Source: Capitulum mitella | Taxonomy: Eukaryota; Arthropoda; Thecostraca; Pollicipedomorpha; Pollicipedidae | Assembly (NCBI GenBank): GCA_030062745.1 | Contig: CP099839.1 | Location: 24,541,324 to 24,605,323 of the forward strand | Direction: 5' to 3' | Length of the DNA stretch: 64,000 nt | Shown here: positions 10,971 to 22,600 of the stretch, piece by piece | Position numbering within the stretch: position 1 is the first letter of the stretch | Layout: each line of letters starts with the position of its first letter | Made by a program: the position numbers and the translations under genes | Notes under the pieces: generated by a model | What the model was told of the DNA's origin: nothing | Seen by the model: the letters and a program-made list of their open reading frames with translations, nothing else | Databases searched by the model: none

Positions 10971-13900
10971 TTGTAAGAGGTGAACAAAGGGAGAAGTACA
11001 TTATTTGTAATAACTCCGATGTTTATGGACCGATTTTGGTGTAATTGTCATGAATCAAGAGATAATCCATGAGACTTTTTCCTTCGGCCAACACGTTTAC
11101 AATTTTGGGAGAATTCATAGGAGTTAACAGGTCTTGGAACATTAGAGGATTTTTTGTTTTAACTGAGCTAACTACAGTTTGAAATATTTGCGCAGTTTTC
11201 ACTGGACATTTCATGCCGAAGAACAAATCGCATTACATTGTTTGCATAATTTTGGCGTATGCAGCGCCACGAGGCATGAAAAGGAAACTGTCGTGGCCGC
11301 ATGTTCATCACATCGACTTACGACCTTTTGACCTCAAACGACCTCAAATAGCCACCAAATCACATGAAATGTCCCTGACTCATTTCATAGTGTTTGAAAA
11401 CGTTTCTTATGATTTGAATTTCCTTATTCTAAAAGTCTTGCTTATGACCGTCGCGATATAGGGTATGCGCGCAAACATTTAGGTCATGGTTCCGTGACCC
11501 AGCTTGACATGAATGTACCCACGCTTCAGATATTGGAGGGGAGGGAGGTGAACAAGCTGACTGTAATTCACCAAGAATAGGTAAAACCGCTTTTTCAGGG
11601 CGATGCATGACAAATTACGGCTGAAATCCGTTGTGTCAGATTTCCAAGTTCTAGAAATTGTGTAGCCAATGAGAAATACTAAACTGGTATCTTAAAAATT
11701 AAGGAAGATAAAGCGCGCCAATTCCGGACAACTGCGGGGGGCATGTTCCCCGCAGTCCCCGCAAAGCTTACACCCATGCAACTTGATATCGACCTAAAAC
11801 CACACACGCACTTAGAGAAAACTACACTGGGTGATATATATTCTGGGTTTTCCATTTTGAACATTAGTGTGAAAATATCTGCATGAAAAGGAGGTTTGGA
11901 TTTCTCGCCCGATCTGACCTTGTGAAGTGATCTCAGGTCATTAATAATATTTTTGTATGTTTGCCAAGCCATTTACATATATATATATATATAAATATTA
12001 AGTTCTATCTCATCATACATCATATTATATCTATTAATTTCTATCTCATTCTTCTTTGACAGCCATTTTTCTTGTACTTTTAACAGTGACAAAAATAGCC
12101 TCCAAAAATATGACCTGGCTCCGCCCCTAATCAAAATAAAGTCATGAAAAGCTTACATAATATGTAGGACCAGCAGATAGGAAAAGTGACCAAGTTTCTT
12201 GAAGCTGTTAAAAAAAAATGAAAATGGCGAAAACAACGCGGGCTTCTCAAGCCCCTCTCCCCTATACAGAAACAGGATCAAAACAGGACAAGTTCAGGCT
12301 GAGGTGGTGGCCGGGGAAAGGCGGTTCCACGCAACCGCTGCCAGACGCTGCAAAGCCCTCTGCGCGGCCTTGAATCTGCTTCCAGGCACACAAAGTCACG
12401 CGGCCGCACTGGTAGAGAGGCTGGGACTGTCATCGATCAGCGCACTGAACATTGTACCCCGGGTCAGGGACTTCGCCTTTCAATGCCTCTATTCACTGGC
12501 ACTCTAGGGACCGCAGAGTTGGAGTGATCGCCCAGGGTCAGAATCAGAGAGAAATGCCGACCGGTTCGCGCTCGGCCAGTGTGAAGGAATGAGCTCTGAC
12601 CTGATCATGCTACATGATCACGGTGCATTTGGTCAGGCTGCATTACAAGAGGATGGAATCATGCTTAAGAGCACGCAGTCTTGAAGTCAAAAAACAGACC
12701 ATGGCCAAAGGATCTAGTTGCAGGTTGTTTCCCAACTTAAGACCACAAGTTCACTGCCAAACATGACGAATTTCATACGCGACATCAGACGAGGTAACAT
12801 ATCAATATGATACGTGTAATACCCTCAGTAGTTGAATTAACATCTTGCGATCTCTTCAGCGTTACAGAGAGGAGCATTATAACTACCCAGATCATGCAAT
12901 GTTGCTTTTCTCTTCTTAATAATTCCATTCAATCTTAGTTCAATATCTTACCATCATTTTGCGCAGTTGTACCAAAATTTAACGAATCGTAGGTGCGTCT
13001 TGCAACCATTTCATCGTTCCATGTATTGTACCCACAAAAATCGTATGGTCCCCTTTGCGTGCGAGTCACCCTCAATAAAACCATAATGGTGTATTCATGG
13101 CCCCATGGTCATTCATGCCGAGTGTTTCGAGGCAATGGCCGACGTGAGGACCCACGGTTACCGTTCAGTCATCCAGAGTCACACTGACACACATCCGGCG
13201 CGCGACACCCACACCGGCAGCTTTCCTGCGTAGTCCAAACAGGAGCATGCCACCACTGTGTCTCACACCGTTCCTCGTCGGTGTCTCACGCCGCGCCGCC
13301 CCGGTTCCTCACGGTTCTTCCATGGTGCCGGACGCGGCCGCTCGGCGCGTGCTGCTACCAGCAGGCGCCCAGAGAGCGGCCGTGTGGCCAGCGCTCCAGA
13401 CGGCTTTTTCTCGCGCCCGTTGTTTATGATGAGAATCAGATGACTTGGTCCGTCAAACTGGGCCCTTGTCACACCGTGAACCGTATACACGGAGAACGTT
13501 CACCGCCAGACGGAGGAAGCAGCTCGGACCGGCCAGGGTTCACACGTTGCGGGCGTCGAGCCCAAGGACACTTTTGAACGATAGGTACAGCCATTTCCGC
13601 AAAAAAAATGATGACATTTACTTGTTTTTCGGTCATCATAGCCTTCTCCTCTTCGTAATCAAAGTCCTGTAACTTTCAACTGTCGCTGTTTGTGTGCAGT
13701 GTTACTTGTCTTGCTGTATGGAACAATGACTTACCACAGACATCATTCTGTTGTGGTTGTTTGAACCGTTGAATTAACGGAAAACGGAGAGTACAGAAAA
13801 AAACATCAGTATTCTACCACAAAAAATATTGAATGTTCACCATCTACAAGGACGTTATTGGAAGCGTTACCAAATTATAGTGTGTATTCGGGCGCTGGCA

Positions 13901-15786
13901 TTTAACATCAGACGGCATTTAACCCAGATCGGTAACAGCATGTAGACCACTACAGCCTCCAGACCGTCCCAGGCCACAGAATTTGCCCACCGAAGAAGAT
14001 AACATCACCGAAGAACGGCTGATGTCATCAGACGGAAACCACGTGTGTATGTCGGTACAAGCAACCACGCCAACTCGTCATTGGCCAATAACACGACGAC
14101 GAAGATCTTAAAAGTATCATAATAAGACTGACGTGACCGATATTATCACAAATGCATAATTTACACGGTGTCAGCACGACAGTCCAAACGAAGAAGAGAA
14201 TTTTGCCGTTAATTTAGGTTAAAACGTCTGGAGAATGTCCTGGACCTATCGTATTGTCTGAAAACCAGCGGCGGTGCCAGCGGCGTAAGAAATGTATAGA
14301 AATATTTATATATTGATACACATAAGTATATTCATATATAAACGAAAACAAAAGAGATAAAGAAATACGTAAGAAAAGATTCGAAAACATGGTTTGCTCC
14401 CGCTAACGTCCTCGCTTTGGCCCCTTCTGGTTCTGGGTCTGAATACGCTCCGGGTTTGAATGTGTGGCGTGGCCATTGCCGAAAGTTACAGATTCCGCAG
14501 TTGCGCGCTCTATCCCTTGAGCCAAATAGTTAACCAAGTTAGGTTTTAAATAAGGTTTACATGCGTAAGTTATGCAAACAATAACGATGAAGAGAAGTGC
14601 TCCGCTTCAACATACTAACTAAAGCATTAATGGACTACGGAAAACACTTCGTGAAACTGACATGGGCAACATATACATTTCATGGGAAGCACATCATTGC
14701 GCAGACTTTGCGGCAATGCAGGAATTGTGTAGACCCAGCTTCATTACCGGGGACTGCGTGACTCCTCTTCATTACGTTTCATGTTCAAATATTGTATGAC
14801 TGAGTCCGATAAGCAGATAAGCAGATCCACAACCCTGCTGAAAGAAATACCGAATGATATCGTTAGATGCAAGTAATTACGCCGTGGACGGAAACATAGC
14901 TACGACTGATATGACTGATTGGTGAAATGTAATTATTTCGTGTATTTGTGCATTTTGAAGAAAAAATGCGTGGTGACATTCGCACCTATTTTCCATTTTA
15001 AGTATCAGGCGATTATTTTCCGTATGTCTGTCGTCGAAATTTCCCGATATCCCGAACAGAAAGACGACATTGCTCGGAGTTCGAACTAGTGAAGGAACTA
15101 GCCGTGCGAATGATTTAGTGCGTGTGCCTCGCGGTACCGATTTTCGTTGTGCTGCGGTCCGTGGTTCGTGTAGAGCGCGTAATGAGTGGAAATTTCTACT
15201 GCAAGCATAACATAACGGGAAGATGCACAAATGAAATGCGGTCTGGGTCTAAACTCTGCGACGATGTGTCGAGCCAGCTGGAACCGCGCTTCGCAACAAC
15301 AACCACACGGGTTAAAAATTAATCAAATGGGTTAAAACTGGCACGATGTAGCATCCGACAAATGGGATGATCGTGGGAAGTCCACTGCGTGGCGGTGTGC
15401 GTGAGGCTTCCGGGGTGCGAGGACGAAAACATGAAGCATTGCCTGAGTGGGTGTTTTTGACGGGCTGGGATCGGTGCTGATGATTCCAAGATCACGGCGA
15501 CTTCATCACCCGGAAGACCAGGGACGGCCGGCATACATCATTTATCCGCACCGTCAAAAGGACGAGTCACAGCCGTGTTCCACTTCCTCTCATACTAATG
15601 TGTTTGCTAATCTTCTATCCGATAAGAACAATGGAAGTGCAGCGACTTAAGAAATCGGAAGAACTTGGACTGCCCCAGATTTAGGCAGGCGCGCCGAGTG
15701 CTTTTGTGATAATTTGAGCGCATTGACGGGGCAAAGTTCCTGTGTGGAAAGCACCGACGAGAGCTCCTAACACAGGCGTCACTCAC

Positions 15787-15971
15787 CGAGCGGAGGCAGC
15801 GTCACCGACTGGAACGTCACCGACTGAATGCTTCCCTCCTTGTCCTCCATCTCGGCGGATGGAGGCAGTCGCTTGCCAGACCAAGCCATCAGGCACACGG
15901 CCGCCTGCAGTCCGTTCGCCGAGCTCCAGTCGGGCGTTCCGGCCTCCGGTTTCTCCGATGGCGTGCTCCGG
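15787..15971 (-). CDS. orphan exon candidate of unknown gene
   Basis: A 185-bp open segment on the minus strand is bounded by a plausible acceptor (GTGTGCTCAG) and a strong donor (CTCG|GTGAGT). It reads RSTPSEKPEAGTPDWSSAN, then CLMAWSGKRLPPSAEMEDKE, and ends SVTFQSVTLPPL. The exon would start one base into a codon frame and end one base into the next. I recognise no family. No flanking exon was found, so it may be a chance open segment in GC-rich DNA. Confidence 0.22.
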
Positions 15972-18900
15972 CTGAGCACACCTCCTCGGTAACCCCGCGT
16001 AAGTGTTCCGGTGCTCGCTCCAGCCAGCAGCGGCCAAGCACGCGAGCCCCAACGTCACGAAGTCACGAGCGCAGCCTTGCGCTCTGTTGCGCGCTCCGAC
16101 CGTCGGAAGCCCAGCGGACGTCAGCGATTCGTGATTCGCCTAACTCGCGATTCGTGACACGGCTGACTCGCCTCGAGACAGCCAAGCTGGGAGCGGTCGG
16201 CGTCCGTTTGCCTGCCGGCCGCGGCCCAGACTGCTGGGCGAGCTATCTGGTCCGTGCTCCGGAGCGGGCCTGTATCACATCGGACGGACTATCTGCACTA
16301 CACTTCAGACGAGGGCCTGTATCATAGAGTACAAGACGGAACTTGACGCCAGCCCACGGACCATCCCGGCACCGAGCGGCGGCAGGCGAACTGTGGCCTT
16401 GGCCTGCCAGGGCGTGGATCCTCAATGATGCCTGATGCGTCTTATCGCATTCGCTTTGGCTCGTTGGAAAGCCCAGCGGAAGGTTTTCATTCACGAGTGG
16501 TAGTCGTGTCACGCAGAAGCCAACTAAGCCTCCTCGCAGTTGGAGTGCTGGGTGCCACCCAGAGGGGAAAGGGAAGGGGACGTGCTTGCCAACTTTTGTG
16601 GTGTTGAGCGTTATGTCCATGACCTAGTTCTGGACCTCTGTGGGCGTTGCACGAAAACATGTGAGAAAACACGGATGTGCCTCAACTCTTGATCCGCCTT
16701 TGACTGGACCAACAATCGATTGGAAAAACGCCAGCAAGCTCGGAACAATGTATCGGAGCGGCCGCATTGAAACCGAGTGCTCCTTATTTCGAGAAACTGT
16801 TATGCCACTTTCATAACAAGTTTAAATTGAAACGCTGACCCACTAAACGGCATGTAACAGCGGTTCAAAAAAACGGCCACTTTACCGGCACATTCTCGGA
16901 CCATATGACTGCACCCGCGAAATGACTGCTAACGTCTCCAGCAGTTGCCATTTTGGTTCCTACAGCAGTTTTATTGGAACGTGTTATTGCGCTGCGTAAC
17001 AGGTTTCCGTCCTTTTTGTTTGCACTGGTGAACGTCGCTTCAGGGTCGATCGAAAAACTCCTGCCTGCTCTTTTCCCCAACGTGGAACATTGCACGAGGC
17101 TGCAGTGGTTCGATGCACCCTCACAGCCCCAGACCAAGGTCACGAGCACTATCGAGAACCCAATGGCACTCGGACGAACCCTCAGCCTGCACCATCTGCT
17201 AAGGTAACAGAGATCGTTGGAGTGCAGTGGGGGTGCACATACCGCACCCCTCGCGCCTCTCGCACGGGAGTCGCGCAGTCCCCAGTCACTCCAGTCCGGA
17301 CTGCAGGCAGTGCTGCCTTGCCCCGTGACTGTCACACGTTCCGGCCCTTTGAGCCCTTGACGTCGGCGTTCCCCGTGAGGCAGTAATGCATTACGCCGCA
17401 CGCCGGCCCACCCGTGGAGTGCGTCTGCACTGAACAGCTGGGCCAGGATGTCCGCCCGGCGCAGAGGCCTTGTCGCTCGCAGTCGGCCGGCCGGCGACAA
17501 TCAGCTATGCATAACGACACCGATCGGCCCTCTGGTCTCCGCGCGCGGTCCGAGGCCGGCAAACAGCTCACGCCGGGTCCGGTCGCCTGCGGGATGGCTT
17601 TTTGCACCGCCGCCGAGGCTGGCGGAAGCGCTCGCCGCCAGCCGCCCTTAGTGACAAGTCACGGGCCGGGCCAGCCTTGTCGCTGCAGCCCCCGACCGCA
17701 CGCCTCGTCTCGCGGCTCTCGAGCCCGAAAAGGCTCTGCCTGCCTCTGGCGGTAAACACGCAGCCTCTCGGGAGCCTTCGCGCGACCCCTCGCCGGCTGC
17801 GGAGCGCGTGACCCTACTCCGGTCGTCCGTTTATTGACGCGCCCCGATTACGACTGTCGCCCGGGACGGAGGGCGCCGACAGCCCGCGCGGAGCAGGCAA
17901 ACGTCGCCAGCAGTCAAAGAGTCGAACTGTGGGGCATCTGCCGGGTCCGGAACGTTGATAGAGCATTTTGAGCTGCTTTGTGGGGCTCCTTGTGGCGTGT
18001 ACGAGGGCTCGTAAACAAGGATGGTTAATGCCTGCCTACCACGTTCAGTTGGCGAATGATGGGACTCGGACAATGATTTTCGTCAAACCGTATGTTCTCA
18101 GCACGAAACGCAGACCTCTGTGCAGCGGTACTCTGCAGGTGAGGTGCTTGGTCAGACGAGACAGGTAATTTCACATTCATCTCACCTATGTCTTAGCAGA
18201 CACAATAAATCCGGACAAACTTCCAACGTATGCCAGAACAGTTCGGACGGCGGCGGGACGTGTTACATGAAAAATACATCCAGAAATAAACGTTGAGCAG
18301 TCGACCTTTCGTATGCTTTTCTAGAATGGTATTGGGGACCAGACCCCGACAGCTTGTTGCATGAATTCCAACCCCCTTGTCCGATCACGCAATACCTTCA
18401 TACTAGTGATTCTGAGCCGCAAAGCTCACGTGAAGCTTACACACCCGTATGTGGGACAGCACGACCCTCCATATGCCAGATGCCGGCTGATTCGCGTTTC
18501 GGATAGCCCGAGTCGGGACGACTCGAGCCAGTCTCGCCAAGAGCGGGAGACCAGCACTCTGCCAACCGAGCGACCAGTCCGGCGCGGCTCGATATCACTA
18601 GCGTCGAAAGCGAGTGAAAATGACTCCGTCGGCATGATCACAGGTAGTCCAGAAGTTCGTGCTTTGGTCTGACTAGTCATGAGTCCCGATTCTTTTTTAT
18701 TTTCGAAGAACGCCTTCGTCTATCTTGATCTCGGCGGAAGATGACCCTATATTGATTTTAATGAATGGGGAGGGGGGGGGGGGCACTGACAAGAATTAAC
18801 AGCTAACAAGATTGGTGAATACATTCTGATGTGTACCTCAAGAAACTTATGCATGATGTATAAGATTACACACCATACACAAGTATATCAAGTGATGCCA

Positions 18901-19670
18901 CTGCGTAACCATCGTGCATCATCCCCCCAATCATCCACCCAGGGTCTCGCGAGGTGCATGCGGCACACCAGTCTACTGCGTCTTACTTGTTCTCCAGAGG
19001 TTCTCCGTCGCCAGCCGTCCCGGGGCCGGCGGCGCGTCTCGTCTGACACTGACCCGGACCGTGCACCTCGGCTGACACCGTTCTCGACTGTTTACGTCCC
19101 ACTCGGCCCCAGAAGCCGAGCAGCGCGTCTCCAGCACCGCCGCGTACCCCTCCTCACCGCTCCGGAGGACGTACCCAGCGCCCGCAGAAATGTCCTGGAC
19201 CGGTTCGACGTTCTGGCCTCTACGGATCCCGTCAGCACCGAGGGCTGGCGGCCAGTGCAGAATGCTGACGATACAGTGAAAGCTCCTCGAATGTCTTTGC
19301 ACGTGCGTTGCTGCAGGACGTGTAAGTCTTGTAATGCAAACGTACTTCGCATGGCAGCCCATTATATTCAACCCAGCCGTCGCTTTTTCGGATCGCGCCA
19401 CCCCTCAGACTGCTCACGCTGCTCAGACCGCTCGAACAGTGTTCCCTGTTAGAATATGTATTGTACCCAGCCGGCCGGGGAGGCGGCACTCCGGCGGCGC
19501 ACAGCGAGGCCACATAGCGGCCACAGCGCTGCACGTCTCGCGCGCACGGCGGCGCGAGCAGAAGCGTTTCGGCGCGAACGCACGTTGTTCACGAGAGCAT
19601 TAGAGAAGCGCGGGGCGGGCGGCGCGCCGCCAGCGCCCCTGGCGGCCGGGCGACGAGGCTGGCCGTCCGG

Positions 19671-22600
19671 TCAGAGCTCGGTCTTGGCGGCGGCCGGCGG
19701 CGCGCGCATGTGCGCCACGATCGCCTCGGCTGTCCGCTCGCCCGCGTAGTCGGCCGCAAACTGGCCGCGCCGGAAGTGCTTCAGCGTCGGGAAGCCGCGC
19801 ACGTCGAACCTGCGCAGGCGGAGGTCGGTGAAAACGATGGAGAGCGTGGACTGGCCGCTGTCGGAGCTTGGCCAGGACGGCGCATCGATTCAGGATGAGC
19901 TTCATTTGTGAACATTTTTACACGAGTTTTCACGCTTTTTTTCCAAATAAGATTGCATGGCAAATATGTAATATATAATGATGCATAACATATACTAATA
20001 TATTTGTATAACGTAAACAATACATGCATATAATCAAACAGCTTAATGCAGTGGAATATACACTATATATGTGTTAAGTATAATACGTATATCATAAAAA
20101 CATATCGTCGTACGATGGAAACGAAACGATACACAGCACAAGAAAATACTGATATTACGTCTGCGGTTTTACTGGCTTACATTCAACAAATAACAAAAAC
20201 CACGGCTATGTCACGTCCTTAACTGAGATTGCAAACCCCGCTTCATCATGTGGGGCAAATTTGGAAAAGGTGTTGCCTTCTGGTGTTGAAGAACAATAGG
20301 AAATATGTGCTCCGAAAACGTTTTATACTCCAGAAGTTTGATCTTGTGCCTTCATCAAAGCTACATTGCGACCACGTTGAAAAATTTATACTGCTGCAAG
20401 CAAATGATTCTGTCTTTTGTCTTAAGAAGCAGGCATGATGTCACAACTGAATGAAACAAAGAACGCCAACTTATACCAATATCACTGCAAAATTTTGTGC
20501 TCCTAAACAAAAATTATAATCCGACACCAAAAACAAAGCCAAAATTTCCAACCCTGCACGGGGCAGTCGATTCTCACCTATTCTGGAGCCCTCGCTGGAC
20601 GGTGGCGTCCACCGTGGCCAGCACTCCTGGAACCCCCAACTCGGCCAGCTTGGCCGCCGCCTCGGCGTAGGCCGGCTTCATCCGCTTACAGTGGCCGCAC
20701 CCTGACGACGGAGGATGCCCGTCAGCGGCGGCCCAGGCCGGCCCGCTCACTGGGCCGCACGGCACTCAGGTCGCCACACGGCAGACCTGAGGGCACCGCT
20801 GGAGACCGGCAGCGGCCTGTCGCGGCGGCCGCCGACCACACGGGACACGTCGCGGCCACCGCTGGCACGGCACTCACTGCCAGAGTGACCGCCAGACTGC
20901 ATATCGCCGGAGACGAGACGAGACGAGACGGCGACTCTGGGGACTGCGACGTCCCAAATGGTGGGCCACGTACGCGCCACTCCTGCTGCTCCGTCGCAAC
21001 ACCCCTCCTTCCCTCTGCCGTCCCCACCATTCACCGCGCCTCCTACACGTCGCCTCGCACTCACACGGCGCGTAGAACATGACCAGCATGCTGTCCGCCT
21101 GGCGGGCGGCGGCGTCGAAGCCGGCGTCGGTGAGGTGTCGCAGCCGCTCGGCGCCCGGCAGGCCGGCCCACTCCTCCTCGGGCGCCGGCGCCGGCGGCGA
21201 CGACGACAGCGGGTTGCTCGGGTCGCGCATGAACCGGACGAAGTCGGCTTTCTGCGGGGCACCGTGTCCGGTCAGGAAACGAACAGAGCACGGAGAGACA
21301 GAGAATGCAGCTCAGAAGAGGAGCGGTCCGTGCAAAAAAGGCGTCCGAACGCCAGGCAAGAGTGAGTGCGACAGAAAATAGACCAAACCAAGGATGGCTA
21401 AAAAAATACATTGCAAAGGGGAGACAAGTGATAGTGGAATGTCAACACCATCAAAATACTTGAATAATTCACTTTGTTTTTCATCAAACAGCCGCAGAGG
21501 TTGCGCCCGGCTACTATCAGCACGGAAGACGTTACGTGACTGATACATGCTGAACTGACAAGTCCTGAATGGCCATTGCTTTCGTGTTCTCAATGCATGA
21601 GCCATCTGTACGACTTCCACAAAGCACAGACCTCACCTTCTTCCCACCGCCAGGCAGGCGGTGGGAAGAAGGTAATTTCCGAACCGTGCCAGCAGCGTAT
21701 CGACCTCCACTTACCGTGCGCCCTCCTTCGTAGGCCTTGGCCGTTTTGTAGTAGTTGTAGTATTTGAGAGTGGGGTAGCCCTTGACCTCGTTGGCGTTGC
21801 ACACGGACGTCTCCGCCGTGCAGTCGACGGCGGCGAATTCCACCTGGGAGAAGAACGGCATCATGGGCTAAAGCACTGCAACTGTTCGTACCTTAAATAC
21901 ACTCCCACGCCGCACTGGTATGTGCTGTGCTTTATGAGGCACGACACTACATGTAAGTAGTTCAATACTTCACTCTTAGTTCTCAAATAATGGCAGAAAA
22001 ATTATCATTCACTACCAAGCACCTGCTCTTGCTTGATTGTTAAGTGACAGCTACATCCCAAAACCCATGGACATGGACAGCTACACGTATCATCACCTGC
22101 AGCCACTCACAGCATCTGGATCACATAAATCCAAGATCCACACAACACGAAACAACGCATTTTTTCTGACGCCAACGACGCAGAATCCAAGTGGGCCCAG
22201 ACACCACCCCACGATAACGGCGATATTTTCCGACCGGCCAGAGCCGGAAGTAAAGCCGACAAGCGGCGGCAGATCGGACTCACCTTAGGGTCGTCGCTGA
22301 ACTCAGCTGCCGCCTCCTGGAACTCAGGCTTGGCCTTCTTGCAGTGGCCGCACCAGGGCGCGTAGAACATCACCAGCACGTGCTTCTTCTTCTTGAGGAA
22401 GGCCTTGAACGACTCCTCGGTCAGGTGGTGGACGTCGGACGATTCCTCAGACCAGGGCTTCTCGGGCGGCGGCGGCGGCGGCGGCTCCTGCGGGTTCTCC
22501 ATGAACTCCAGGATCTTGTCCTTGTCGCGCACGTTCACGTCGAAGGCGAACTCGCCGTCTTTGAAGTACTTCACGGTGGGGTAGCCCTTGATGTCAAACC

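Larger units (their letters stand above)
10281..19670. other. intergenic region between the APD-like and PDIA5 genes
   Basis: About 9.4 kb with no gene I can defend apart from one orphan exon candidate at 15787-15971. The left half (10.6-15.2 kb) is mostly AT-rich with a perfect inverted repeat and scattered short TA runs. The right half (15.7-19.6 kb) is GC-richer and contains long open frames (for example 16865-17500 on minus and 18829-19452 on plus). These lack recognisable domains, convincing splice sites or coding-like conservation signals. A run of 14 G lies near 18770-18783. Confidence 0.55.

Noticed and set aside
12100-12135. hAT-like right terminus (CTGGCTCCGCCCCTA)
   Set aside because: I found no matching left end within the preceding kilobase and no target duplication. 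It may be a solo end or chance.
14268-14290. hAT-like left terminus (CAGCGGCGGTGCCAG)
   Set aside because: No inverted partner was seen downstream within about 1 kb.
16865-17500. A 211-residue open frame on the minus strand
   Set aside because: No recognisable motif, signal or splice context, and plus-strand frames overlap it. Open length alone is weak evidence at this GC content.
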